64,000 bases of DNA, from the NCBI RefSeq assembly GCF_900447045.1, contig NZ_UAWH01000014.1, forward strand, positions 432,501 through 496,500, read 5' to 3'. Made by a program: the position numbers and the translations under genes. Source of the stretch: Clostridium paraputrificum. Lineage in GTDB: Bacteria; Bacillota; Clostridia; Clostridiales; Clostridiaceae. The notes beneath the pieces are model-generated. The model did not search any database and was not told where the DNA came from. It worked only from the letters and a program-made list of their open reading frames with translations. Shown here piece after piece: positions 1 to 9,587 of the stretch; positions within the stretch are counted from its first letter, which is position 1, and each line of letters starts with the position of its first letter.

Positions 1-1622
<1,622 letters not shown>

Positions 1623-1743
1623 AAGTTAAAGAAATTTCAAATTATTATGTGCAATTTTCAGAGAACAACTCTGATTAAGGAATACAATCCTAAGGGATTG
1701 CATACGTTTCAGTAACCAAATATAAAATTTGGACTGTCAGACA

Positions 1744-1859
1744 TCTGGTGATGATGGCATAGAGGAAACACTCCTTCCCATACCGAACAGGAAAGTTAAG
1801 CTCTATAGCGCCGATGGTACTGCATGGGAGACTGTGTGGGAGAGTAGGACGTTGCCAGG
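1744..1859 (+). rRNA. rrf: 5S ribosomal RNA
   Basis: About 116 nt, starting TCTGGTGATGATGGC and ending GGACGTTGCCAGG; the two ends pair as helix I. The core CCGAACAGGAAAGTTAAG is the typical Gram-positive 5S loop B/C region. It lies about 120 nt after the 23S 3' end, the usual rRNA operon order. The 23S-5S spacer holds no other gene. Confidence 0.96.
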
Positions 1860-1868
1860 TAATATTGT

Positions 1869-1944
1869 GGGGGTATAGCTCAGTTGGGAGAGCACCTGCC
1901 TTGCACGCAGGGGGTCAAGAGTTCGAATCTCTTTATCTCCACCA
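1869..1944 (+). tRNA. tRNA-Ala (anticodon TGC)
   Basis: The acceptor arm GGGGGTA pairs with TATCTCC (two G-U pairs). The D arm contains AGCTCAGTTGGGAGAGC, the anticodon stem-loop CTGCCTTGCACGCAG carries anticodon TGC, and the T arm contains GTTCGAATC. CCA is encoded. It sits 9 nt after 5S and closes the rRNA operon. Confidence 0.97.
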
Positions 1945-1945
1945 T

Positions 1946-1976
1946 AAAGGACTACGAATGTAGTCCTTTTTTATTT
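1946..1976 (+). terminator. rRNA operon terminator
   Basis: The hairpin AAAGGACTAC-GAAT-GTAGTCCTTT is followed directly by a T-rich run, 2 nt after the tRNA CCA end. It ends the 23S-5S-tRNA-Ala transcript. Confidence 0.9.
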
Positions 1977-2052
1977 TGTCTAAGGTTATGCTTAATAATG
2001 TGTATATTTGTTTTAATATTAAAAAAATTTAATAAATAAAAATAAGAGGTAA

Positions 2053-2231
2053 TCAGGAACCTATAAAACGGGTGGTAATGCTTTCGTACCACTTTGCAAA
2101 CTGCTGCACCTCAAAGGTGATTTGTTTTTTACTTCCTTTTACCGAATCACCAGTAAACAAGTCAATATATTTATTTAAATTATGCTATAGCTTTTTATAT
2201 ATTCTTTTAAATACTCATCGCTAAAAGCTAT
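2053..2231 (-). pseudogene. Decayed C-terminal gene fragment, family unknown
   Basis: On the minus strand one frame reads coding-like text ending KQITFEVQQFAKWYES and then ITTRFIGS plus a stop at 2053. Just upstream a second frame reads FSDEYLKEYIKSYSII and joins it after a short frame change near 2180. There is no start codon, no ribosome binding site and several in-frame stops further up. The amino-acid composition looks protein-like and base composition is less AT-biased than in the flanks. I do not recognise the family. It may be the remnant of a gene disrupted beside the rRNA operon. The rest of the 1977-2301 gap shows nothing else. Confidence 0.3.
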
Positions 2232-2268
2232 TTAGAACCATATCTGTAGCAGATAGGATTCAAAATAC

Positions 2269-2310
2269 AATAAATAATAAGACTCGCTTATGCGAGTCTT
2301 ATTATTTATT
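2269..2310 (-). terminator. Terminator of the AhpF-like reductase gene
   Basis: A long perfect hairpin (19-bp arms at 2269-2287 and 2292-2310, loop TTAT) with GC-rich core GACTCGC/GCGAGTC overlaps the stop codon of the gene. On the minus strand the distal arm is T-rich, so it acts as an intrinsic terminator. Confidence 0.85.
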
Positions 2311-3975
2311 TATTAGATTTATTATTTCATCTATTTTTTTAGCCCCAAAGTATACATCTTTATTATTTACTATTATAGCTGGTACGCTCATAAGTTTATA
2401 TTTAGTTTTTATTTCATCAAAGTTTGCTAAATCCAACATTTCTGCCTCTACATTAGGATTTTCGATTGCTATTCTTTGAGCAGATGCAACGACATCTGGA
2501 CAAAGGTGACAAGAAAGTGAAACACATACCTTAAGATTGATTTTATTATTAATGTTTTTTATAGCCTTTAAATTTGTAGGCTCAATTGCTTGACCAGGTC
2601 CTGATAAATTATATATAGCTAATATAAATGAATTTAATTCGTGACCACCAGGAACACCGTGGAATTTAACACCACTATAATTTCTATCTTTATCTAATAG
2701 TCCTACTACTGGATATTTATCGGCATTTATTTTTTCTTCGATTGACTTAGTATTACCTTTGATATAAACTTCAGCTTTTAGTTTTTCACCTAAGTCAGCT
2801 ATATCAAGAACCAAATCTCTAAGCTCAATTGACTTACTATTATTAGGATCTACTATAGTTATAAGAGTAACTTCATTTTGCATTTTTGATAATATAGAAG
2901 ATAATTGGTTTCTTAAAGAATCATTTAATAAATGGCTTCTTCCTGATGAAGATGGCTTTAAAATTTCTTTATTAGGTTCTTCTTTTTTGGGCAAAGTTTT
3001 TTCTTCGGTAGGTTCATCAATTATACCTAAACGTTCTTTTTCTTCTGCAATATATTTTTCAGCATCAGTAGCAGCAATAGCGCCATCAGCTACAGCAGTA
3101 ACAACTTGTCTTAATGCTTTAGGCCTTAAGTCACCAGCCGCGTATATACCATTAATATTAGTTTTCATATTATCATCAGTTAATATATATCCAAAGTTAT
3201 CTAAATTAAGAACATTTTTAAATATTGAAGTTTGAGGAACATATCCAGCAAAAATAAATATTCCAAAAGTTCCATCTTCCTTTGGTGGATGATATTCTGA
3301 TTTTTCTCCAGTTACATTATTAATTAATTTAACTGAACGTAGTAAATCATCGCCAACTGCCTCTATAACTTCAGTGTTAAATTTAACATGGATTTTAGGA
3401 TTGGATTTAACCTTATCCCCAATAGTTTTTGCACAAGTAAATTCAGGCTCTCTAGCTATTATAGTAACTTTCTTAGCAAATCTAGTTAGATAAATAGCTT
3501 CTTCACAAGCAGCAAATCCAGCACCTATAACCAGAACTTCGAGCCCTTTAAAGAACTCACCATCACAAGTAGCACAGTAAGCTACACCTCTTCCCCCAAA
3601 TTCTTCTTCACCAGGGAAACCAAGTTTTCTTGGACTAGCTCCTGTTGCTATAATAACACTTCTGCTTTGGATTTCTCCTATATCAGTTTTTAAAATTTTT
3701 ACTTCTCCTGAGAAATCTACATCAGTAACTTCAGCTCTTTGAAATTTAACACCAAAGTATTCAGCTTGCATTCTCATTTCTTCCATTAGTTCATGTCCAG
3801 AAGTTTTTCTGATAGCAGGGTAGTTTACTATTTCAGAGGTTTTAGTTATTTGTCCTCCTGGTTGTCCTTTTTCTAATATCAATGTATTTAACTTTGCTCT
3901 ACCTGCATATATACTAGCAGAAAGTCCGGCTGGACCAGCCCCTATAACGATTAAATCATATATTTTATTATTCAT
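2302..3975 (-). CDS. AhpF-like disulfide reductase with C-terminal AhpF-NTD-type domain
   Basis: This 557-residue flavoprotein reduces a disulfide partner, most likely AhpC encoded just upstream. Residues 1 to about 310 are a thioredoxin-reductase fold: FAD motif GAGPAG at 12-17 and redox CATC at 134-137. The second nucleotide motif is GAGFAA at 151-156, and the HRR motif of NADPH-dependent TrxR is replaced by AREPEF. NADPH is therefore doubtful; NADH, as in AhpF, or another donor is possible. Residues about 345-557 resemble the paired thioredoxin folds of the AhpF N-terminal domain, with CHLC at 489-492 and a cis-proline (SVPA) near 532. In classical AhpF this module is N-terminal, so the order is swapped. 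The start has a GGGAGGA ribosome binding site. The alternative reading is a TrxR-glutaredoxin fusion. Confidence 0.85.
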   Translation of the reverse strand: MNNKIYDLIVIGAGPAGLSASIYAGRAKLNTLILEKGQPGGQITKTSEIVNYPAIRKTSGHELMEEMRMQAEYFGVKFQRAEVTDVDFSGEVKILKTDIGEIQSRSVIIATGASPRKLGFPGEEEFGGRGVAYCATCDGEFFKGLEVLVIGAGFAACEEAIYLTRFAKKVTIIAREPEFTCAKTIGDKVKSNPKIHVKFNTEVIEAVGDDLLRSVKLINNVTGEKSEYHPPKEDGTFGIFIFAGYVPQTSIFKNVLNLDNFGYILTDDNMKTNINGIYAAGDLRPKALRQVVTAVADGAIAATDAEKYIAEEKERLGIIDEPTEEKTLPKKEEPNKEILKPSSSGRSHLLNDSLRNQLSSILSKMQNEVTLITIVDPNNSKSIELRDLVLDIADLGEKLKAEVYIKGNTKSIEEKINADKYPVVGLLDKDRNYSGVKFHGVPGGHELNSFILAIYNLSGPGQAIEPTNLKAIKNINNKINLKVCVSLSCHLCPDVVASAQRIAIENPNVEAEMLDLANFDEIKTKYKLMSVPAIIVNNKDVYFGAKKIDEIINLINK

Positions 3976-4044
3976 ATTAAAATCCTCCCTTTCAAAAAGT
4001 ATTTAAAACTTTTTTATAAAAAATCTTAAATATTTTTTGAAATA

Positions 4045-4071
4045 AAAGCGTGGCTCAATTAGCCACGCTTT
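4045..4071 (-). terminator. ahpC terminator
   Basis: The hairpin AAAGCGTGGCT-loop-AGCCACGCTTT, on the minus strand followed by TTATTTC, lies 12 nt after the ahpC stop. It separates or attenuates transcription between ahpC and the AhpF-like gene. Confidence 0.85.
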
Positions 4072-4082
4072 AGTTAAAAGAA

Positions 4083-4646
4083 TTATAGCTTACCTACTAA
4101 ATCTAAGCTTGGTACTAAAGTTTCAGCACCTGGAGTCCACTTAGCTGGGCATACTTGGTCACCATGTTCGGCCACGAATTGAGCAGCTTGAACTTTTCTT
4201 AATAATTCTTCTGCATTTCTTCCGATTCCTAAATCATGTACTTCATAAGCTTTAATTTCTCCTTCTGGATTAACAATGAAAGTTCCTCTCAAAGCTAACC
4301 CTTCTTCTTCAATCATGACTTCAAATCCTCTAGAAAGAGTTCCAGTTGGATCCCCTAACATTGGATATTGAATTTTAGCTATTGTTTCTGAAGCATCAGC
4401 CCATGCTTTGTGTACAAAATGAGTATCAGTAGATACTGAGTAAACTTCACATCCAATTTTTTGGAAGTTTTCATAGTTATCAGCTAAGTCACCTAATTCA
4501 GTTGGACAAACAAAAGTGAAGTCTGCTGGATAAAAGAAGAATACTCCCCACTTACCTTTAACATCTGAAGATGTTACTTCCTTAAAATCTCCGTTATGAT
4601 ATGCTTGAACTTTAAATTCTGGTATTTGTTTTCCGATTAATGACAT
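4083..4646 (-). CDS. ahpC: Alkyl hydroperoxide reductase AhpC (2-Cys peroxiredoxin)
   Basis: The 187-residue cytoplasmic peroxiredoxin reduces H2O2 and organic peroxides. The peroxidatic cysteine is C47 in FTFVCPTELGD and the resolving cysteine is C166 in QVCPAKWTPG; the length matches the AhpC/Prx1 family. The gene starts at an ATG behind AGGAGGATTTAG. It is transcribed ahead of the AhpF-like reductase (2302-3975), its likely electron donor. Its promoter carries Fur/PerR-type palindromes (4682-4696 and 4709-4725), so iron- or peroxide-dependent repression is expected. Confidence 0.96.
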   Translation of the reverse strand: MSLIGKQIPEFKVQAYHNGDFKEVTSSDVKGKWGVFFFYPADFTFVCPTELGDLADNYENFQKIGCEVYSVSTDTHFVHKAWADASETIAKIQYPMLGDPTGTLSRGFEVMIEEEGLALRGTFIVNPEGEIKAYEVHDLGIGRNAEELLRKVQAAQFVAEHGDQVCPAKWTPGAETLVPSLDLVGKL

Positions 4647-4681
4647 AATCTAAATCCTCCTAAAAATATATTTTTTTGCTT

Positions 4682-4696
4682 TGATAATTATTATCA
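4682..4696. promoter_or_regulatory. Perfect Fur-type box
   Basis: TGATAATTATTATCA is an exact 7-1-7 inverted repeat matching the Bacillus Fur consensus (TGATAATNATTATCA); the symmetry extends to 8-1-8. It lies just downstream of the predicted ahpC transcription start, at about +9 to +23, where a bound repressor would block transcription. Fur, PerR and Zur boxes are similar, so the exact regulator is inferred. Confidence 0.75.
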
Positions 4697-4708
4697 ATTA
4701 CTTATGTA

Positions 4709-4740
4709 TTAATAATAATTATTAATTAGTAATTTGTCAA
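4709..4740 (-). promoter_or_regulatory. ahpC promoter with second Fur/PerR-like palindrome
   Basis: On the minus strand TTGACA (4735-4740), a 17-bp spacer and TATTAT (4712-4717) form a good sigma-A promoter. The -10 box lies inside a second 8-1-8 palindrome, TTAATAATAATTATTAA (4709-4725), which resembles PerR/Fur boxes with mismatches. Two operators bracketing the start site would give tight repression. Confidence 0.65.
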
Positions 4741-4859
4741 TATGTTTTAGTAAAAAATAATTATTATTAGTTAATAAAATTATAGTTACTTATATAGGCA
4801 AATTAAATCTTATATGATAAAATAGATAATAATTATTAAATAATAAAGGAGATTGAAAT

Positions 4860-5213
4860 ATGAGTATGATTTTTATAGAATATCCAAAGTGTACAACATG
4901 TATAAAGGCAAAAAAATTCCTAAAAGAAAACAATGTAGAATTTATTGATAGACATATAGTAGAAGAGAATCCTAGCAAAGAAGAGCTATTAAAGTGGATA
5001 GATATGAGTGGGCTAGAAGCTAAGAAGTTTTTTAATACTTCAGGAAAACTATATAAGGAAATGAATTTAAAGGATAAGGTTAAGAGCATTACAAAGGAAG
5101 AAGCTGCAGAATTATTATCAACAAATGGTATGTTAGTAAAGAGACCTATTCTTATAAATGGTGATAAGGTGCTTGTTGGTTTTAAGGAAGATTTATATAG
5201 GGAGATACTATAG
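4860..5213 (+). CDS. ArsC/Spx-family thiol protein
   Basis: A 117-residue thioredoxin-fold protein of the arsenate-reductase/Spx/YffB family. The N-terminal IEYPKCTTCIKAKKFL has the family CxxC (C11, C14), and the C-terminal part holds the expected KRPILINGDKVLVGF block. Family members are arsenate reductases or, as in Spx, RNA-polymerase-binding redox regulators; the sequence alone does not decide. The RBS is AAAGGAGATTG. It is divergent from ahpC across the Fur-box region, and yaaA follows 8 nt later, so a role in oxidative or metal stress fits. Confidence 0.85.
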   Translation: MSMIFIEYPKCTTCIKAKKFLKENNVEFIDRHIVEENPSKEELLKWIDMSGLEAKKFFNTSGKLYKEMNLKDKVKSITKEEAAELLSTNGMLVKRPILINGDKVLVGFKEDLYREIL

Positions 5214-5221
5214 GTGAAAGT

Positions 5222-5989
5222 ATGTTAATGATTTTATCTCCAGCCAAAACTATAAATACAAAGATTAATAATATAGAAACTTCTAATAAGAAATTGGCTT
5301 TTGAAGAGGATACTAAAGAGTTAGTTTCTATACTAAAGAAATTTTCATTAGATGAATTATGTTCATTAATGAAAATATCAGATAAATTAGGAATATTGAA
5401 TTATGATAGATATAGAAATTTTTATAATGAAGATACTAAAGAATACACAGCTATTCTTGCCTTTAAAGGGGAAGCCTATAGAGGTATAGGTGCAGAAGAT
5501 TTCTCAGAAGAAGATTTTCTTCATTCTAATAGTGTATTAAGAATATTATCAGGATTATATGGGGTTATTGAACCATTAGATAAAATTAAAGAATATAGAT
5601 TAGAAATGGGTACAAAGCTTAAAAATAATAGGGGCAATGATCTTTATGAATTCTGGGGAGATAGGATTACAGGTAAGATTATGGAAGCAATAGATACATC
5701 CCCAGGTGAAAAGGTACTAGTAAACTTAGCTTCAAAAGAATATAGTAGTGTCTTGAATGTGCCTATGATAAATGAAAAATATAGAATAGTAGATGTGAAT
5801 TTTCTAGAATATAAAGATGGAAAACATAAGATGGTTAGCATGTATGCAAAAAAAGCAAGAGGAATGATGGCCAGATATGTTGTTCAAAATAAAATTAATA
5901 CAGTAGAAGAAGTTAAAGATTTTGATTTAGATGGATATACTTATAATGAGGTTTTATCTAATGAAAATGAATTAGTATTTACTAGATAG
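5222..5989 (+). CDS. yaaA: Peroxide stress protein YaaA
   Basis: A 255-residue protein of the YaaA (DUF328/UPF0246) family, recognised from the N-terminal MLMILSPAKT, the LSGLYGVIEPLDKIKEYRLEMG block and the C-terminal KKARGMMARYVV block. In E. coli YaaA lowers intracellular free iron during H2O2 stress. It is read with the preceding ArsC/Spx-like gene and the following DUF3783 gene (8 and 12 nt gaps), so the three probably share a message. The context next to ahpC supports a peroxide-defence role. Confidence 0.92.
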   Translation: MLMILSPAKTINTKINNIETSNKKLAFEEDTKELVSILKKFSLDELCSLMKISDKLGILNYDRYRNFYNEDTKEYTAILAFKGEAYRGIGAEDFSEEDFLHSNSVLRILSGLYGVIEPLDKIKEYRLEMGTKLKNNRGNDLYEFWGDRITGKIMEAIDTSPGEKVLVNLASKEYSSVLNVPMINEKYRIVDVNFLEYKDGKHKMVSMYAKKARGMMARYVVQNKINTVEEVKDFDLDGYTYNEVLSNENELVFTR

Positions 5990-6001
5990 AGAGGTGAAGA
6001 T

Positions 6002-6388
6002 ATGAGCAGACCTTGTATAATTATTTGTAACTTTAATGATAAAGAAGCAAAGCTATTGAAAACTTATGGAAGTATTATGGGATTAAAGGACCAGATAAGA
6101 GTTAACTGGACCAATGGAAATACTTTAGTAAAAGACATTTTAGAAGATAATATTTCTTCAGAATGTGAAGAAGAAATAAGAGATAGAGCAATTATATTTA
6201 ATGATTTATCTAACATGAAGGTAAGTATGTTTATAGATAATATGAAAAAAATGAGAATTGCTCCTGCTATGAAGGCTATTGTAACAGAAACATCAATAAA
6301 TTGGACTTTATCTCATTTATTAAAGAACCTTATAGAAGAAAGAAAGGCTGAAAGGCAAGGAAGAGAAGCAAAACACATAGAGGAATAG
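6002..6388 (+). CDS. DUF3783 domain protein
   Basis: A 128-residue soluble protein that I recognise as the DUF3783 type from clostridia (N-terminal CIIICNFNDKEAKLLKTYG, middle RAIIFNDLSN, tail rich in Glu, Lys and Arg). The function is unknown. It has AGAGGTGA as RBS, follows yaaA by 12 nt and is closed by a strong terminator, making it the third gene of a small stress-linked operon. No membrane segment or signal peptide is visible. Confidence 0.8.
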   Translation: MSRPCIIICNFNDKEAKLLKTYGSIMGLKDQIRVNWTNGNTLVKDILEDNISSECEEEIRDRAIIFNDLSNMKVSMFIDNMKKMRIAPAMKAIVTETSINWTLSHLLKNLIEERKAERQGREAKHIEE

Positions 6389-6397
6389 TAAAGATAT

Positions 6398-6440
6398 AGG
6401 ACTAGTTTGAAATTATAATAATTTTGAACTAGTCCTTTTT
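6398..6440 (+). terminator. Terminator of the yaaA operon
   Basis: The arms AGGACTAGTT and AACTAGTCCT with an AT-rich, partly paired interior are followed by TTTTTCTT. It lies between the convergent DUF3783 and RpiR genes. Confidence 0.88.
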
Positions 6441-6447
6441 CTTAACA

Positions 6448-7248
6448 TTATGAATTAATTATGGCATCTATAGTTATTTGCATTTTTTCTTCTAAGTTTT
6501 TATCTTCTAATAATACAGTAGATATTAAATCTAAAAGATACATAGTAGAAAACTGAGAGTTTATAAACTTATGTCTACCTATGAAACGAGTATTATAAAC
6601 TTTTAATATTATATCCGAATAGACTGTTACTGAACTTTCATCAAAGCTTGTTATACAAGCAGTTTTAGCACCATTTCTCTTAGAAACCTTTAAAGCATTT
6701 ACAACCTCTTTTGTTTCACCTGATATAGATAATCCTATAACAAGGTCTTCTGAGGATGCTATTGAACTATTAATAATCATCATATGAGAGTCTGAGATAC
6801 AATGTATATTAAATCCCATTCTTATTAATCTTTGCATCATTTCAGTAGCTGTTAAACCAGAACTACCAACTCCATAAAGATATATTTTATTAGCCTTTTT
6901 TATTTCTTCAACTATATTAAATATAGCGGATTTATCTATAATTGAATTTGTTCTTTCAATTACTTCATTGTAATGACTATAGACACTTGAAAAAATATCA
7001 TCACTATCAATAGATTCGCTATCATTAGTACTTAAATTAATCTGCATTTTCATTTCAACAAAGCTATCGCAGCCAATTTTTTTAGAAAATCTAGTAATAG
7101 TAGCACCAGAAGTGCCTATTATTTTAGCTAATTCTGTTATATTTATATTTTTAATCATATCAGGTTGATTTAAGATATAATCAGCAATAGCTTTTTCTTT
7201 ATCTGAAAAATTATTATATTTTTGTTGTATCTCGCATATAATGTTCAA
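6448..7248 (-). CDS. MurR/RpiR-family sugar-phosphate regulator
   Basis: A 266-residue repressor or activator. Residues 1 to about 75 form the RpiR-type helix-turn-helix (ITELAKIIGTSGATITRFSKKIG), and about 105-240 a SIS sugar-phosphate domain (YLYGVGSSGLTATEMMQRL, IGLSISGETKEVV). It starts at TTG, justified by GGAGG 7 nt upstream. It lies downstream of nanE in the same direction behind a terminator, so it probably has its own promoter. Its natural target is the PTS-nanE promoter at 9588-9616, which carries a TGAAA-N4-TTTCA palindrome. The likely effector is an amino-sugar phosphate such as ManNAc-6-P or GlcNAc-6-P. Confidence 0.9.
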   Translation of the reverse strand: MNIICEIQQKYNNFSDKEKAIADYILNQPDMIKNINITELAKIIGTSGATITRFSKKIGCDSFVEMKMQINLSTNDSESIDSDDIFSSVYSHYNEVIERTNSIIDKSAIFNIVEEIKKANKIYLYGVGSSGLTATEMMQRLIRMGFNIHCISDSHMMIINSSIASSEDLVIGLSISGETKEVVNALKVSKRNGAKTACITSFDESSVTVYSDIILKVYNTRFIGRHKFINSQFSTMYLLDLISTVLLEDKNLEEKMQITIDAIINS

Positions 7249-7310
7249 TTAAAAACCTCCATAATACAGTGATATATTTAATGATACCATAATTCTTTTT
7301 TTTATAAAAT

Positions 7311-7342
7311 AAGAGATAGGGACTTAATAGTCTCTATCTCTT
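7311..7342 (-). terminator. nanE terminator
   Basis: The 14-bp hairpin (7311-7324 with 7329-7342, one G-U pair) is followed on the minus strand by TATTTTAT. It ends the PTS-nanE message before the regulator gene. Confidence 0.8.
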
Positions 7343-7355
7343 TGGTATGAGTATT

Positions 7356-8000
7356 CTATAATGCTTTCTGAACTTCTTCACTAAATTTCTTTGCTATAAG
7401 TTGTGGTCTAGTAATAGCTCCACCAACGACTACTGAATAAGCACCAATTTCTAAGGCTTTTCTAGCCTTTTCAGGAGTATCAAAATTACCCTCTGCTATA
7501 ACTGGAACATTACAGTTCTCAATTAGTGTAGAAAGAACTTGGAAGTTATTCATACCCTTAGATTGTTCAGTATATCCAATTAATGTTGTTCCTACAAAAT
7601 GGAAGCCTAATTTTTCGGCTCTTAAACCTTCTTCAACAGTTGAAATGTCAGCCATAAATTTTTGTTTTGGATACTTAGCTATAACTTCTTTAAGGAAATC
7701 TTCATCTTGATTTATAGTTGCATCTAAAGCTACTACATCTATACCTTCTTTAACTAAAGCATCAACTTCCTTCATTGTAGGAGTAATATATGGAATCATA
7801 TTATCATAATCCTGTTTTATTATTCCGATGATAGGTAGATCAACTTCTGCTTTTATTGCTTGAATATCAGCTATAGTGTTAGCACGTATACCAATTGCTC
7901 CACCTTCTTTAGCTGCTAAAGCCATTCTACCCATTATGAAGGAGCTATGTAGTGGTTCATTTGGTAGTGCTTGACATGATACGATTAATCCTTTATTCAT
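7356..8000 (-). CDS. nanE: N-acetylmannosamine-6-phosphate 2-epimerase
   Basis: NanE converts ManNAc-6-P to GlcNAc-6-P, feeding amino sugars into glycolysis. It is a TIM-barrel protein of 214 residues with the family N-terminus [17 protein letters not shown], the block GAIGIRANT, the catalytic-lysine region IGIIKQDYD, and the phosphate-binding end [32 protein letters not shown] use the ATG at 8000 because AAGGAG lies 8 nt upstream; the GTG at 8009 is too close to it. It follows the PTS gene by 19 nt. No nanA or nanK lies nearby, which fits direct PTS uptake of ManNAc. Confidence 0.94.
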   Translation of the reverse strand: MNKGLIVSCQALPNEPLHSSFIMGRMALAAKEGGAIGIRANTIADIQAIKAEVDLPIIGIIKQDYDNMIPYITPTMKEVDALVKEGIDVVALDATINQDEDFLKEVIAKYPKQKFMADISTVEEGLRAEKLGFHFVGTTLIGYTEQSKGMNNFQVLSTLIENCNVPVIAEGNFDTPEKARKALEIGAYSVVVGGAITRPQLIAKKFSEEVQKAL

Positions 8001-8019
8001 TACTTTCACTCCTTATAAA

Positions 8020-9510
8020 TTATTCTTTATCGATTATTTCATTAATTTTTTGTTTTAGAGGATCTGCTTTTGCTCCAAATATAGCTTGGATTCCACCTTT
8101 AACTTCAAGGACAGCAGTAGCCCCTAGAGCTTTTATCTTATCTTTATCTACTTTACTTACATCTTTAACGGCTACTCTTAATCTTGTAATACAAGCATCA
8201 ACATCATCTAAGTTTTCTTTTCCACCTAGTGCAGCTAAGATTTCAGCAGCAGTTTCGCTCATAGAATCTTTAGTAATAACTTTAACTTCCTCACCGTCGG
8301 ATTCTCTACCTGGAGTAGGAACATTGAATTTAGTTATTAAGAATCTAAATGTTACATAGTATAATACGGCCCATGCAATACCTATTAATATTACATAAAT
8401 CCAGTTTGTTTTTTCGTTACCTTGTAATACACCAAATAGTGAGAAGTCAATTAATCCACCAGAGAATGTATTACCAATTGATACATTTAATATATCTGCT
8501 AAGAAGAATGATAATCCATCGAAGAAAGCATGCACTACATATAGCCAAGGAGCTACGAATAAGAACATGAATTCAATTGGCTCTGTAATACCAGTTACAA
8601 ATGATGTGATTGCAGCACCTAAGAATAAACCAGCAACAGCCTTTCTCTTATTCTTTGGAACACAATGATACATTGCTAAACAAGCAGCTGGTAGACCAAA
8701 CATCATTGTTGCAAAACGTCCAGCAAAGAATCTAGTACCTTCAGTAAATAAACCTACGTGATTTGGGTCAGCTAACTCAGCAAAGAATATGTTTTGTGCA
8801 CCAGTTACAGTTTGTCCAGCAACTTGAGCAACTCCACCTAATTCTGTATACCAGAATAATGGGTAAATCATGTGATGTAATCCAACAGCACCAGTTAATC
8901 TTAATAAGAATCCATAAAGGAAAGTTCCTATAGGACCTAAGTTAGCAATACCATTTCCAGCGCTAACTAACCAACCTTGGAAAGTAGGCCAGATTAGGAA
9001 GAAGATTGCACCAACACCAATGGCTGCAAATGAAGAGACTATTGGAACAAATCTTGATCCACCAAAGAATCCTAATACTGCAGGTAATTGAATGTTGTGA
9101 TATCTATTATGTAGATATGCAACTAATGAACCTATAACTATGGAACCAACAACCCCTGTATCAATTGATTCAACAGCAGGGTTGAAAGCACCAATCATTC
9201 CTTTAATAGAAGCATTCATTACAAGGAATGCAACAGCACCAGCTAGTGCAGCAGTACCTTTATCTTTCTTAGCAAGTCCAACTGAAAGACCAATACACAT
9301 TATAAGTGCTAAGTTACCGAATACTACGTCTCCAGCAGATGACATTATTTTAAATATACCTTGTAACCAAGGAATATCTAAGAACGGATAAGCTTGTACA
9401 GTGTTAGGATTTGATAGTGCACCACCAATTCCAAGTAATAAACCAGCTGCAGGTAATATTGCAATTGGCAACATAAATGATTTTCCGATTTTTTGAAGTT
9501 GTTTAAACAT
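8020..9510 (-). CDS. PTS EIICB, glucose/N-acetylglucosamine family (amino-sugar)
   Basis: A membrane permease of the PTS glucose superfamily that imports and phosphorylates a sugar. The EIIC domain has about ten hydrophobic segments (residues about 10-385, signature GITEPIEFMFLFVAP). EIIB is C-terminal, with phospho-cysteine C440 in DDVDACITRLRV. There is no EIIA domain, so it must borrow one, for example from BglP at 14273-16129. I use the ATG at 9510 because GAAGGAGG precedes it; the ATG at 9525 lies over that ribosome binding site. Being the first gene before nanE, it probably takes up N-acetylmannosamine or a related amino sugar. That substrate is inferred from context only. Confidence 0.9.
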   Translation of the reverse strand: MFKQLQKIGKSFMLPIAILPAAGLLLGIGGALSNPNTVQAYPFLDIPWLQGIFKIMSSAGDVVFGNLALIMCIGLSVGLAKKDKGTAALAGAVAFLVMNASIKGMIGAFNPAVESIDTGVVGSIVIGSLVAYLHNRYHNIQLPAVLGFFGGSRFVPIVSSFAAIGVGAIFFLIWPTFQGWLVSAGNGIANLGPIGTFLYGFLLRLTGAVGLHHMIYPLFWYTELGGVAQVAGQTVTGAQNIFFAELADPNHVGLFTEGTRFFAGRFATMMFGLPAACLAMYHCVPKNKRKAVAGLFLGAAITSFVTGITEPIEFMFLFVAPWLYVVHAFFDGLSFFLADILNVSIGNTFSGGLIDFSLFGVLQGNEKTNWIYVILIGIAWAVLYYVTFRFLITKFNVPTPGRESDGEEVKVITKDSMSETAAEILAALGGKENLDDVDACITRLRVAVKDVSKVDKDKIKALGATAVLEVKGGIQAIFGAKADPLKQKINEIIDKE

Positions 9511-9529
9511 AACATCCTCCTTCATTTTA

Positions 9530-9543
9530 TAAAATTATTTTCA
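9530..9543. promoter_or_regulatory. Second copy of the putative RpiR operator
   Basis: TAAAATTATTTTCA differs by one base from TGAAATTATTTTCA in the promoter at 9597-9610, and both copies are followed by a TTGCAA-like tail. It lies in the leader just before the PTS gene RBS. Paired operators 67 bp apart suggest cooperative or looping repression. Confidence 0.5.
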
Positions 9544-9587
9544 TGATTGCAACATCAGTAAAAATATTTTTCACTGAATATGTTTAC

